Assembly (NCBI GenBank): GCA_017307785.1
Contig: JAFKGI010000040.1
Location: 1 to 64,000, forward strand
Source: Vulcanimicrobiota bacterium
GTDB taxonomy: Bacteria > Vulcanimicrobiota > Xenobia > Xenobiales > JADMJV01
Reading direction: 5' to 3'
Length of the DNA stretch: 64,000 nucleotides
The translations under genes were made by a program, and so were the position numbers. The notes below the pieces were generated by a model, which was not told the origin of the DNA, did no database searches, and saw nothing but the letters and a program-made list of their open reading frames with translations. This document shows positions 17,333-26,367 of this stretch, piece by piece (within the stretch, counting starts at the first letter, position 1; each line of letters opens with the position of its first letter).

Positions 17333-17341
17333 AATTCGTTC

Positions 17342-18589
17342 CTAACCGGCTCCGTGGCACTTCTTGAACTTCTTACCGCTGCCGCAGGGGCAGGGCTCGT
17401 TGCGGCCCAGCTTCTGGCTCAGGTAAGGGTTGGTGCAATCCAGAGACTGCTTGAAAGCCGGGTTGTTGGGCTCTTTGGTGACGGCGCGGCGGAAGGCGTG
17501 ACCGGCGGCCTGGGTGTCCCCATTGACCTTGAAGAGCCAGCCCAGCACGGCGTGGGGGTAACCCTGTTCCTTGTCCAGTTCGATGGCCTTCTGAGCCAGC
17601 TGCTGGGCTTCTTCTTTGTGACCGCGCAGTTGCGCGACCATGGCGCTGTTGAGGAAGGTGACGCCCAGCTTGTGGCCGTCCTCGGCCACCACGAAGCGAC
17701 CCACTTCCTTGGCCTCAGGGGGCAGAGCGCACACCAGCACGGCCTTGCCCACGGGATAGAGGGCGAAGCAGGCGGCCGCTTTGTCCAGGTATTCCTGAGC
17801 CGAGTCCAGCTTGTTGTCGAGGATGTCGATGACGCCCAGGTTCAGGTAAAGCAGGCCGATGTTGTCGTCCTCGACCTTGCGGGCCTGACAATCTTCCACG
17901 CCCTTTTTCAGGTTCTCGCGAGCCTTGTCCAACTGCTCTTCCATCAACTGCAGGAAGCCCAGGTTGTTGAACACCAGGAAGTGATTCGCGTCGCCCTGAG
18001 CCAGATGCGCTTCGTAGTCGGCGATGGCGGCGGCGCGACCTTTGTGACGATAGATGAGCAGCGAGAGATTGGTGACGCAGGTGGCCACGCCCTCGGTGTC
18101 GCCCTGCTCGGCGAACATCTTGCGCGCCGTGGCGAAGTCCTGCGCGGCCTGGGTGGTGTGACCCAGGTCGATGCGCACGCCGCCCAGGTTGCGCAGACCG
18201 CGCGCGATGCCGGCCTGATCTTCGAGCTTGGTGTAAAGCTTGTGAGCGCGATCGTAGAGGGCTTCGCCCTGGCGGAACTCGCCGCGCTGATGGTGGGCGC
18301 CGCCCAATTCCTCAATGTTGCGGGCCTGCGTGCCCAGGTCGCCGGCCGCTTCGGCCAGGCGCAGGCTGCGGCTCAGGAAGTTGATGGCTTCGGCCGGCTT
18401 TTCCAGTCCGTTGAGGCACACGCCCATTTGATAGAGCATTTCCTCTTGCTCGCCCGGGGTGGCGTCGGCCGCTTCCGAGCGGATGGCCTGGAGCAGTTCC
18501 CAGGCGCCGCGGAAATTTTTCTGCATGATGTGGGCCTTGGAGGTCTGAAGTTTTTCGCCCAGGGGGGAAAGAGTGGCTTGCTCGGACAT
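17342..18589 (-). CDS. TPR protein with C-terminal SEC-C zinc motif
   Basis: The ATG at 18589 (AGGAAC 8 nt upstream) gives 415 residues; the open frame further upstream is low-quality sequence. TPR repeats fill residues 15-385 (for example LGGVRIDLGHTTQAAQDFATA and LGFLQLMEEQLDKARENL). The C-terminus is a SEC-C motif, GRNEPCPCGSGKKFKKCHG, the zinc-binding element also found at the end of SecA, where it contacts SecB and ribosomes. A chaperone-adaptor role is a fair inference. It is divergent from the secreted protein gene and precedes the UroD-like gene by 9 nt. Confidence 0.85.
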   Translation of the reverse strand: MSEQATLSPLGEKLQTSKAHIMQKNFRGAWELLQAIRSEAADATPGEQEEMLYQMGVCLNGLEKPAEAINFLSRSLRLAEAAGDLGTQARNIEELGGAHHQRGEFRQGEALYDRAHKLYTKLEDQAGIARGLRNLGGVRIDLGHTTQAAQDFATARKMFAEQGDTEGVATCVTNLSLLIYRHKGRAAAIADYEAHLAQGDANHFLVFNNLGFLQLMEEQLDKARENLKKGVEDCQARKVEDDNIGLLYLNLGVIDILDNKLDSAQEYLDKAAACFALYPVGKAVLVCALPPEAKEVGRFVVAEDGHKLGVTFLNSAMVAQLRGHKEEAQQLAQKAIELDKEQGYPHAVLGWLFKVNGDTQAAGHAFRRAVTKEPNNPAFKQSLDCTNPYLSQKLGRNEPCPCGSGKKFKKCHGAG

Positions 18590-18692
18590 GGGGGATGCGT
18601 TCCTATCTAATGATGCTCCAGGCGTTTTGCCCAAACCATGCGGCCCTAAACCCATCCCAGGGGAGGTTTCGGCCAAGCGCGAACACTTCTGG

Positions 18693-19571
18693 ATGCTGAA
18701 GAAACTGTTCTTGTTGTTGGCCCTGACCGGCCTGGCTCTGGGGCGGCCCGTCCAGAGCCCTCGCGGCCTGTGCACTTTCGACGTTCCCGCCAACCTCTTG
18801 CCGCACGGCGGCCTGACCTGGGGCAATTACCCCGGCATCCAGATCGACATGCGCGAGGAATACTCCGACAGCGACGAGATGAAGCCGTTCATCCTGAGTG
18901 TGGCCCCCACCACCCCCAACGGCAAAAAGCAGTCCGAGGACGTCGAGGTGGATGGAGCCCGCGGCCAGCTGATCACCCGCACCGAGAACAACACCAGCAC
19001 CTACATCCACCTGATCGTGCGCAAGGGCAAATACAACTTCGGCTGGAGCATGTCGCTGGGCAACGTTTCCAAAGACGAGGGCGCCGAGCTGTTTCGCAAC
19101 CTGCGCGAATCGATCAAATTCACTCCGGACGTCATGACGGCGGCCGGTGAGGCGCGCGAAGTGCGCGATCCCACGGGCCAGCTGCTGGTGAAAATCCCCG
19201 GAGGCTACGGGGGCGGCGGTCGCAAGTTCAGCAACGGACAGGTGATGATCATCATGAATTCGCTGCGCGAGGTCAAACCGGAGACCTCTCGCGATTGGGT
19301 GGCCAACTACATCCCCACCGGCTACGTCTCGTACCAAAGGCGCCACAACGTGGAGGTGGGGGGCAAGCAGGTCGACATCATCCTGGCCGAGAGCGAAGGC
19401 AAAGATCCCAACAACAAGATGGAAGCCCAGATGGTGCTCATGATTCAGGGCAACACGGCGGTAGTGCTGACCTTCGCGGGTCCGGCCCGGCTGCGCCAGC
19501 AGATCAGCCTGGTGCGCGAAACCGTGGTCAGTCAGTCTCAGTGGGCCGGGAGTGTGAAAAAGGACGACTGA
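18693..19571 (+). CDS. Secreted hypothetical protein, 292 aa
   Basis: The start was set at the ATG at 18693, which begins a signal peptide (MLKKLFLLLALTGLALG, cleavage about 17-18); the open frame reaches further back into the promoter region. The mature protein looks beta-rich and has two similar halves, each beginning with a CTFDVPANLLPHGG or GQLLVKIPGGYGGG-type segment and later an LRESIKF or LRQQISL-type helix. This resembles PsbP/DUF1795-type duplicated domains, but I cannot name the family. It probably acts in the periplasm or outside the cell. Confidence 0.7.
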   Translation: MLKKLFLLLALTGLALGRPVQSPRGLCTFDVPANLLPHGGLTWGNYPGIQIDMREEYSDSDEMKPFILSVAPTTPNGKKQSEDVEVDGARGQLITRTENNTSTYIHLIVRKGKYNFGWSMSLGNVSKDEGAELFRNLRESIKFTPDVMTAAGEAREVRDPTGQLLVKIPGGYGGGGRKFSNGQVMIIMNSLREVKPETSRDWVANYIPTGYVSYQRRHNVEVGGKQVDIILAESEGKDPNNKMEAQMVLMIQGNTAVVLTFAGPARLRQQISLVRETVVSQSQWAGSVKKDD

Positions 19572-19589
19572 GGGAAAGACCAGAGGAAT

Positions 19590-19623
19590 GGTTCTAGGGG
19601 AGCTATCGCGCCCCCCTAGGACC
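19590..19623. promoter_or_regulatory. Strong hairpin in the leader of the E1 gene
   Basis: GGTTCTAGGGG pairs with CCCCTAGGACC (11 bp with one G-T) around a 12 nt loop, 18 nt after the secreted-protein stop and 32 nt before the E1 start. No T tract follows, so it may be a factor-dependent end, an mRNA stabiliser or a leader control element. Confidence 0.35.
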
Positions 19624-19655
19624 CCCACTCCAAACCATTTTAGAGGAGTCCCTCG

Positions 19656-21722
19656 ATGTCCCTGGTCGCACCTTCCCAGAAGATTCCCCAAGAGCTAAAC
19701 GCTAACAAGCTCCAAGATGCCTATCGTCTGATGCTGACTTCGCGCCGCATCGACGACCGCGAAGTGCAGATGAAGCGCCAGAACAAGATCTTCTTTCAGA
19801 TCAGCGGAGCCGGTCACGAAGCCGTGCTGGTGGCCGCCGGCTACCACCTGAAGGCGGGCCACGACTGGTTCTTCCCATACTACCGCGACCGCGCCCTGTG
19901 CCTGGCCTTGGGGATGACTCCGCTGGAGATGCTGCTCTCGGCCGTGGGCGCCGCCGCCGACCCCAACTCGGGCGGTCGTCAGATGCCCTCGCACTGGGGC
20001 CACAAGGACCTCAACATCGTCTCCACCTCCAGCCCCACCGGCACCCAGTTCCTGCAGGCGGTGGGCTGCGCTGAGGCCAGCCAGTTCAAGGGCGTCACCG
20101 ACGACGTGACGGTGGTGACCAGCGGCGACGGCACCACCAGCCAGGGCGAGTTTTTCGAAGCCCTCAACTCGGCGTGTCTCTCCAAGGCGCCCATTCTTTT
20201 CTTGATCGAAGACAACGGCTACGCCATCTCTACCCCGGTGGAAGTGCAGACGGCCGGCGGCAACATCTCGAAACTGGTGGGCAACTGGCCCAACCTGTTC
20301 CACCTGGAGTGCGACGGTTGCGACTTCCTGGCCAGCTACGAAACGATGGGGAAAGCCATTGCCCACGTGCGTGAGCGCAAGGGCCCGGCCTTCGTGCACG
20401 CCAAAGTGGTGCGCCCCTACTCGCACTCCCTCTCCGATGACGAGACCGCCTACAAAACGCCGGCCGAGCGCGAGGAAGAAGCCCAGCGCGACCCCATCAC
20501 TCGCATGGAGCAGTTGCTGCTGAGCCAGGGCGTCAGCCAGGAGCAGCTCGACAAGATTCAGGCCGAAGTCGAAGCCGCCGTCAAACAAGCCGCGGAAGAA
20601 GCCGAAGCTTCTCCGCAGCCGGGCACCGACACCGTCTATCACCACGTCTACAGTGCCGAAGTGAAGCCCAACTTCTCCACCCAGGCCCAGTCGCAGGGCG
20701 AGCCCACCACCATGGTCGACCTGATCAACTCCTGCCTGCGCGACGAGATGGAGCGCAACCCCAACATCCGCATCTTCGGAGAAGATGTGGCCGACGCCAG
20801 CCGCGCCGAAGTGCTCGAGCAGTGCAAAGGCAAGGGCGGCGTCTTCAAGGTTACCCACGGCCTGCAAACCCGCTACGGCCAGCAGCGTGTCTTCAATAGC
20901 CCGCTGGCCGAGGCCAACATCATCGGGCGCGCCATCGGTATGGCCCTGCGCGGCCTCAAGCCGGTGCCGGAAATCCAGTTCTTCGACTACATCTGGCCTG
21001 CGTTCATGCAGCTACGCAACGAACTGGCCACCATGCGCTGGCGCTCCAACGGCGCCTTCAAAGCGCCGGTGGTGGTGCGCGTGCCCATCGGCGGTTACCT
21101 GAAGGGTGGCGCTCCCTACCACTCCCAGTGCGGCGAAGTGCTCTTCACCCACACCCCGGGCGTGCACGTGGTTTTCCCCAGCAACGCCGAAGACGCGGCC
21201 GGTCTGCTGCGCACGGCCATCCGCTGCGACGATCCGGTGCTCTTCCTGGAGCACAAGCACCTTTATCGCCAGACCTACAACAAGGGCAAGTATCCGGGCA
21301 ACGACTACTGCATCCCCTTCGGCAAGGCCAACGTGGTGCGCGAAGGCAAGCATCTGACCATCGTCACCTATGGCGCGCTGGTGCAACGCAGCCTGGTGGC
21401 CGCCAAGGAAGCCGCCCAGAAGGGCGTCGAGGTCGAGATCCTCGATCTGCGCACTCTCAACCCCTATGACTGGGAAGCCATCGCCACTTCGGTCAAGAAG
21501 ACCAGCAAGGTGATCGTGGCCCACGAAGACTGCTTATCCTGGGGCTACGGGGCCGAAATCGCCGCCCGCATCAGCGACGAGCTCTTTGAGTATCTGGATG
21601 GACCGGTGCGCCGCATCGGAGCTACCGATACCTTCGTAGCTTACGCCCCCAACGTGGAAGACGTGCAGCTCCCCCAGGTGGAGACCATCTCCAAGGCGAT
21701 CGCTGACCTGATCAAATACTAA
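19656..21722 (+). CDS. Fused 2-oxoacid dehydrogenase E1 (alpha plus beta), pyruvate or branched-chain type
   Basis: The 688-residue protein joins E1-alpha and E1-beta in one chain. The alpha half has the thiamine diphosphate motif from GDGTTSQGEF (about 157) to EDNGYAIS (about 191). An acidic linker at about 275-340 leads to the beta half, which starts near TTMVDLINSCLRDEM and carries FGEDV, EIQFFDY and the C-terminal transketolase-like domain (VTYGALVQRSLVAA). It decarboxylates 2-oxoacids and passes the acyl group to lipoyl E2; no E2 or E3 gene is in the window. AGAGGAG 8 nt upstream supports the ATG. It ends 1 nt before the convergent recQ. Confidence 0.92.
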   Translation: MSLVAPSQKIPQELNANKLQDAYRLMLTSRRIDDREVQMKRQNKIFFQISGAGHEAVLVAAGYHLKAGHDWFFPYYRDRALCLALGMTPLEMLLSAVGAAADPNSGGRQMPSHWGHKDLNIVSTSSPTGTQFLQAVGCAEASQFKGVTDDVTVVTSGDGTTSQGEFFEALNSACLSKAPILFLIEDNGYAISTPVEVQTAGGNISKLVGNWPNLFHLECDGCDFLASYETMGKAIAHVRERKGPAFVHAKVVRPYSHSLSDDETAYKTPAEREEEAQRDPITRMEQLLLSQGVSQEQLDKIQAEVEAAVKQAAEEAEASPQPGTDTVYHHVYSAEVKPNFSTQAQSQGEPTTMVDLINSCLRDEMERNPNIRIFGEDVADASRAEVLEQCKGKGGVFKVTHGLQTRYGQQRVFNSPLAEANIIGRAIGMALRGLKPVPEIQFFDYIWPAFMQLRNELATMRWRSNGAFKAPVVVRVPIGGYLKGGAPYHSQCGEVLFTHTPGVHVVFPSNAEDAAGLLRTAIRCDDPVLFLEHKHLYRQTYNKGKYPGNDYCIPFGKANVVREGKHLTIVTYGALVQRSLVAAKEAAQKGVEVEILDLRTLNPYDWEAIATSVKKTSKVIVAHEDCLSWGYGAEIAARISDELFEYLDGPVRRIGATDTFVAYAPNVEDVQLPQVETISKAIADLIKY

Positions 21723-23528
21723 TCATTCTTCTTCCGGCAGGTCATCCTGATGGATGGCCTGCAGGAAAGTTTCTCCGTAACGCCCCAGCTTGGATTCCCC
21801 CACGCCGCTGATCGAGCGCATGGCCTCCAGGGTCTGGGGCTTTTTTTCGGCCATGTCGTAAAGCGTCGAGTCGTGGAAGATGACGTAGGGCGGCACTCCC
21901 TGCTCCTTGGAAAGGCGCAGGCGAGTCTCACGCAGGCGTTCGAACAGAGGGCTGGACTGGCGCACCGGCGCCAGCGCTTTAGCGGAAGCCGCCTTGGTCG
22001 CCTGGAGATCGCGGCGCAGCTGCAGCTTTTCCTGGCCTTTCAGCAGAGCCGCACTGCTGGGGGTAAACTGCAGGCCGCCGTGGCCCTCCATGTTGACCTC
22101 GAGAAAGCCGTTGGCCACCAGCTGGCGGAAGACCGAATGCCACTCCTTGTCGCTCAGCTCCTTACCCACTCCGAAAGTCGGCAGTTTGGCGTGGCCGTTG
22201 TTCTCCATGCGCGCTTCCAGCTGGCCGCGCAGCAGCTGGGAAAGATAGCCCACTCCGAAGCGCTGGCCGGTGCGATAGACGGCCGAGAGGGCTTTCTGAG
22301 CCACCACCGTGGCGTCCCAACTCTCGACCGGCTGCAGACAGGTGTCGCAGTTGCCGCAGGGGTCACAGCTATCACCGAAATACTCGAGCAGCACCTGACG
22401 ACGGCAGCGCACCGTTTCGCAAAGACCCAAAAGAGAGCGCAGCTTGAGGCGCTCCAGCTGCTTGATGGCGGGGGGCGACTGCGATTGCTCCATCATCTGC
22501 AGCAGCGTCACCGAATCGTTCAGACCGTAGAGCATGAAGACTTCGGCCGGCAGACCGTCGCGCCCGGCCCGACCCGTCTCCTGATAATAAGCCTCGATCG
22601 ATTTAGGCATATCCAGATGCATAACGAAGCGCACGTCGGGCTTGTCCACACCCATGCCGAAGGCAATGGTGGCCACCATCACCTGACACTCATTGATCTG
22701 AAACTTGCGTTGGTGCAGCTGGCGAGTGGCGTTGTCCAGGCCGGCGTGGTAGGGGAGGGCCCGAAAGCCTTGCAGGCTCAGCCATTTAGCCGTCTCTTCC
22801 ACCTTGCGGCGGGACAGGCAGTAAACGATGCCGCTGACGTCGTTGGGCTGGCTCTCCAAAAAGCGCTGGGCCTGCTGCTTCTCCTGATGGCGCAGCTGAA
22901 TGGTGTAGCGGAGGTTGGGCCGGTCGAAACCGCCCAGAAAGGTACGTCCCGGGGAAAGCTGCAGGCGCTCCACGATTTCCCGCTGCGTCTGCGGATCGGC
23001 GGTGGCCGTCAGCGCCAGGCGCGGAACCTGAGGAAACAACTCGAAGAGACGGGGCAGTTGCAGATACTCGGGCCGAAAATCATGACCCCACTGAGAGACG
23101 CAGTGGGCCTCGTCGATGGCAAAAAGAGCCGGCCGAGAATTCTCCAGACGATTCAGGAAGCCACCGCTCAGGGCTCGTTCCGGAGCCACGTAGAGCATGC
23201 GCAGGCGGCCGTCGAGCCAGGCCTTTTCCACTTCGCTCTGCTGGGCGGGCGACATGGTGGAGTTGAGGGCCGCCGCCGCCACTCCCAGTTGCTGCAAGGC
23301 CGTGACCTGGTCGTGCATCAACGCGATCAAGGGCGAAATGACGATGGTGCAGCCCTGACTGACCAGGGCGGGAATCTGGTAGCACAGCGACTTGCCCGAA
23401 CCGGTGGGCATGACCACCAGAGCGTTCTTGCCCTCCAGCACATGCTCGATAACTTCCTGTTGCAACCCGCGAAAGCCGCTGTAGCCGAAAGTGTCGTGAA
23501 GAACCTGATGGGCGGTCTGAAGTTGCAT
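21723..23528 (-). CDS. recQ: ATP-dependent DNA helicase RecQ
   Basis: The ATG at 23528 overlaps the upstream stop (TAATG), giving 601 residues, close to E. coli RecQ. Motifs: Walker A PTGSGKS (41-47), DEAH box with AIDEAHCVSQWGHDFRP, motif VI QETGRAGRDG, the RecQ zinc-binding cysteines (SCDPCGNCDTC), an RQC winged helix and a C-terminal HRDC domain (about 520-595, ending GVGESKLGRYGE). It unwinds forks and recombination intermediates 3'-5' and complements the nearby recR in repair. It is co-translated with the phosphodiester glycosidase-like gene, an unusual partner. Confidence 0.96.
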   Translation of the reverse strand: MQLQTAHQVLHDTFGYSGFRGLQQEVIEHVLEGKNALVVMPTGSGKSLCYQIPALVSQGCTIVISPLIALMHDQVTALQQLGVAAAALNSTMSPAQQSEVEKAWLDGRLRMLYVAPERALSGGFLNRLENSRPALFAIDEAHCVSQWGHDFRPEYLQLPRLFELFPQVPRLALTATADPQTQREIVERLQLSPGRTFLGGFDRPNLRYTIQLRHQEKQQAQRFLESQPNDVSGIVYCLSRRKVEETAKWLSLQGFRALPYHAGLDNATRQLHQRKFQINECQVMVATIAFGMGVDKPDVRFVMHLDMPKSIEAYYQETGRAGRDGLPAEVFMLYGLNDSVTLLQMMEQSQSPPAIKQLERLKLRSLLGLCETVRCRRQVLLEYFGDSCDPCGNCDTCLQPVESWDATVVAQKALSAVYRTGQRFGVGYLSQLLRGQLEARMENNGHAKLPTFGVGKELSDKEWHSVFRQLVANGFLEVNMEGHGGLQFTPSSAALLKGQEKLQLRRDLQATKAASAKALAPVRQSSPLFERLRETRLRLSKEQGVPPYVIFHDSTLYDMAEKKPQTLEAMRSISGVGESKLGRYGETFLQAIHQDDLPEEE

Positions 23529-24310
23529 TAGCGAGCAAAAATCCCCAGCGCGTAGGGCACGGGACTGTAGCCGGGGTTGTCCACCCGACCCTTGACGCTG
23601 CACTGGGTGCTGGAACCGCCATCCAGGTTGAGAGCCCATTTTACCTTCAACTGGTCGCGCAAATAGGCTTGCAGCTGGGCGAAGCTCATCCCATAGGCGG
23701 GCGCACTGGCCAGCAGAATCAGGCGACCCTGCTCATCGAAAGCGATGGCCGTGCGGCGAGTGACGGTTTTTTCCAGCCCGGCCACCGGCTGACCATCGGC
23801 CAGCAGGCGTGGACCGCACTGGATCATGAAACGCAGGTCGGGGGCGTTGCGCAACCCCTGGTACTCTTGTTCGGAAATCTGGAAGATCGGATGCAGACTG
23901 GGTTTGGTGCCGATCAGGCTGAAAACACCGCCGAAAGCCGAGCCACCGGCCGGCTTCGACTGCACCCAGCGGCCCGCGTAGAGCAGACCGAGCACCTGAT
24001 CCTGAGGGTCGAAATAACCGCCGTTAAAGACCGCCAGAGCGCCGCTCTGCTCGAGATACTCCTGCGATCGCTGCTTGGGCAGTTCGCGCGGCTTGAGCAC
24101 CCGCAGTTCCATCTTGCTCGGCTGCAGGCGCACCAAATGCAGCAATTGTTCCGGCTTGTTGTTGACCCAGCCGGGGCGATACTCCATGCCGTCGGCGACC
24201 CTTTTCCAGACCGGCTCAGCCGCGACTGAGTGGGTGAAAAGGACCCCAAGAACCAGCGTGGAACGCACGGCCCTATGAAAATTCGCACTACGGGTCAATT
24301 GTTTGAACAT
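23528..24310 (-). CDS. Secreted phosphodiester glycosidase (NAGPA/DUF2233) family protein
   Basis: The 260-residue protein starts with a signal-peptide-like segment (hydrophobic residues about 15-30, VAAEP cleavage site). It carries the family core: AVFNGGYFDP, an RRTAIAF strand and the signature LNLDGGSSTQ near residue 235. Relatives include the lysosomal uncovering enzyme and sporulation or cell-wall proteins that cleave N-acetylglucosamine phosphodiesters. It is likely periplasmic. Its 5' end overlaps the start of the divergent small gene by 36 nt if that gene begins at 24275. Confidence 0.85.
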   Translation of the reverse strand: MFKQLTRSANFHRAVRSTLVLGVLFTHSVAAEPVWKRVADGMEYRPGWVNNKPEQLLHLVRLQPSKMELRVLKPRELPKQRSQEYLEQSGALAVFNGGYFDPQDQVLGLLYAGRWVQSKPAGGSAFGGVFSLIGTKPSLHPIFQISEQEYQGLRNAPDLRFMIQCGPRLLADGQPVAGLEKTVTRRTAIAFDEQGRLILLASAPAYGMSFAQLQAYLRDQLKVKWALNLDGGSSTQCSVKGRVDNPGYSPVPYALGIFAR

Positions 24311-24610
24311 CCCTGCCAGATCAAAGATATGAAGCTGGCCGGCTTTAGTCCTTCCGGCCTTCGTTATCTTTGCGGTATGTGCGGCGGTCAGTTCGTCTTG
24401 CGCCTCGACCGGGAAAAGTGGGAGAAGGCCTTCGGGGAAAATCCCTCGTTCCGTCTCACCAAGAAGATTCTCTCCGTCCTGCAGGGCGAAGGCGCCGAAG
24501 CCATCGAGGATGAGGACCAGGCCAAGCAGGCGGCCGAAGGAATGGAATCCCCCGATCCCAATCGCTTCACCTGGACACCCGAGGACGATGACGACGACGA
24601 CGAAGAGTGA
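24275..24610 (+). CDS. Small protein with CxxC pair and poly-acidic tail
   Basis: The 111-residue protein contains HPC, then CGMCGGQFVLRL about 20 residues later, suggesting a small metal-binding or redox fold, and ends in a run of Asp/Glu. The start is uncertain: ATG 24275 lies inside the divergent neighbour's first codons, while ATG 24329 would avoid overlap but lose the first cysteine. Its stop overlaps the GTG of the HD gene (GTGA), so both are translated together; it may assist that enzyme. Family not recognised. Confidence 0.6.
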   Translation: MKIRTTGQLFEHPCQIKDMKLAGFSPSGLRYLCGMCGGQFVLRLDREKWEKAFGENPSFRLTKKILSVLQGEGAEAIEDEDQAKQAAEGMESPDPNRFTWTPEDDDDDDEE

Positions 24611-25893
24611 TCGGTAAGACGTTTCGCGACCCGGTCCACGGCGACATCACGCTGCCGCGACCGCTGGTCGAAATCTGCGATACGCCCGAAGTCCAGCGCA
24701 TGCGCGGCATCAAGATGCTGGGCACGGCCAGTCTGGTCTACCCCGGAGCCACTCACACCCGTTTTGAGCACAGTCTGGGCACCTGTCACCTGACCGGTCG
24801 CCTGATGGAGAATCTGGGCATGGATCCGCACGATCACCTGGACGTGCTGGCCTCGGCCCTGCTCCACGACATCACCCACATTCCCTTCGGCCACACCCTC
24901 GAGGACGAACGCCGAGTCTTTCAACGCCACGATGCCCCCGAGCGATTACGCCATTTTCTGCCCCGAGGCGGGTTGGGGCAGAAGCTCAAGGCCCACAAGT
25001 TGCTCGATCCGGTGCTGGCCATTCTGGGTGGAACGCCCGACAAAGCCTGGCATTCCGAGATCTTTTCCGGCACCGTGTGCGCCGACTTGCTCGACTATCT
25101 GCGCCGGGACGCCTACTTCTGTGGTCTGCCCCAGAGCTACGACATGCGCATCCTCAGCATGTTCCGACTGTCCGAGGACGGCCGCCTCTTCCTGGAGGCT
25201 CTCAAGGACGGCCTGGTGCGTCAGGACGTCTTGTCGGAGGTCGTCAATCTGTTGCGCCTGCGTTATTTCCTGAGCGAGCGCGTCTACTTCCACCACACCA
25301 AGACGGCCAGCGGAGCCATGATTTCGCGGGCCGTCGAGGCGGCTCTCGAGCATGGCTGGCAGTTGCGCGACCTGGAAGCCTGTGGGGATGAGGTGCTGTT
25401 GCATCGCTTGCAGCACGAACTGGCGGAAGATCCCATCGTCTCGCTGCTCATCGGTCAGTTGCGCTCCCACCAGATCCACAAGCGGGCCTACGTCATCACC
25501 CGGCGGGTGGGCGAGGAACGCCGCCGCGATCTGGTGGAGAACTATCACAAGGACGCGGCCCACCGCCGCCAGGCCGAGCTGGAAATCAGCAAACGCTGTC
25601 GACTCAAGCCGGGAGAGCTGATCCTCTACTGCCCGGCCTTCGGCATGCAGCTCAAAGAAGCCGACATGCGAGTGCGCCTGCGGGAACGGGAAATCGGCCC
25701 GCTCTCCAGCGTCGCCTTGCCGGAACTGCACATCCTGCGCGAACGCCACCAGGACCTGTGGAAGTTCTACGCCTTCCTGGCCCCCCAGTGCTCGGCCAAG
25801 CTGGCCAAAGTCTCGCAAGCTTGCGAAGAATACTTCCGCGAGCCCAACCATCTGCCGGCCCTTCAGGGCGGGCAGCTTTTCCTGGACCTTTAA
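24607..25893 (+). CDS. HD-domain phosphohydrolase (SAMHD1/dGTPase-like)
   Basis: The 428-residue protein opens FRDPVHGDITLP, the hallmark of YdhJ/SAMHD1-like HD proteins. The metal ligands are visible: His in HTRFEHSLG (about 50-55), His87-Asp88 in LLHDITHIPFGH, and a later Asp in ADLLDYLRRDAYFCG. Family members hydrolyse dNTPs or other nucleotides; the substrate here is unknown. It starts with a GTG overlapping the previous stop and its TAA directly abuts the next ATG, so a three-gene unit is likely. Cytoplasmic. Confidence 0.9.
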   Translation: MIGKTFRDPVHGDITLPRPLVEICDTPEVQRMRGIKMLGTASLVYPGATHTRFEHSLGTCHLTGRLMENLGMDPHDHLDVLASALLHDITHIPFGHTLEDERRVFQRHDAPERLRHFLPRGGLGQKLKAHKLLDPVLAILGGTPDKAWHSEIFSGTVCADLLDYLRRDAYFCGLPQSYDMRILSMFRLSEDGRLFLEALKDGLVRQDVLSEVVNLLRLRYFLSERVYFHHTKTASGAMISRAVEAALEHGWQLRDLEACGDEVLLHRLQHELAEDPIVSLLIGQLRSHQIHKRAYVITRRVGEERRRDLVENYHKDAAHRRQAELEISKRCRLKPGELILYCPAFGMQLKEADMRVRLREREIGPLSSVALPELHILRERHQDLWKFYAFLAPQCSAKLAKVSQACEEYFREPNHLPALQGGQLFLDL

Positions 25894-26367
25894 ATGCTCT
25901 ACCGCGACCTGCTCTCCGGCAAGTTCTATCGGCTCCCGGGCGGCACCCTGGTGCGCGCCTACCGCCACCCCCAGTGCGTGGAACTACGAGAGCAAACGCC
26001 GGAAGGTGAACTCCTCGGAGGTCGCTGGCTGGCCCATCCCGAGGGTCGCGTGCGCGTGACCCGGGGAGAGGGCCAGGGCTGCCGCCTGGACGAGCTTCAG
26101 CCGGTGGACCGCGAAACGGAAGCGCACCTGCGCCAGCAGTTCGAGAACTGTCGGCAGCAGCTGGAAGCGGTGATCGCGGCCAGCGTGGACGATCTCCCCG
26201 AGCGACCCTGGCGCCGAGCCGACCTGCTGGACGTCCTGCGTCGCCTACAGAGCCTGCACGAGGAAGCCATCCAGCTCAATCATCCCGTGCGCGCGGCTCG
26301 CCTGGAAACAGCCCAGGAGGCCGGCTACGACCTGTGGATGCTGCTGGTGCCTCCCCAGCTGCACTAA
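25894..26367 (+). CDS. Hypothetical protein, 157 aa
   Basis: The ATG follows the HD-gene stop without a gap. The N-terminal half is a beta-rich domain (MLYRDLLSGKFYRLPGGTL, then GRVRVTRGEG), the C-terminal half is an amphipathic coiled coil (residues 65-140). No signal peptide. The close coupling suggests it works with the HD enzyme, perhaps as a regulator, but no family was recognised. Its stop overlaps the convergent SDR stop by 4 nt. Confidence 0.7.
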   Translation: MLYRDLLSGKFYRLPGGTLVRAYRHPQCVELREQTPEGELLGGRWLAHPEGRVRVTRGEGQGCRLDELQPVDRETEAHLRQQFENCRQQLEAVIAASVDDLPERPWRRADLLDVLRRLQSLHEEAIQLNHPVRAARLETAQEAGYDLWMLLVPPQLH

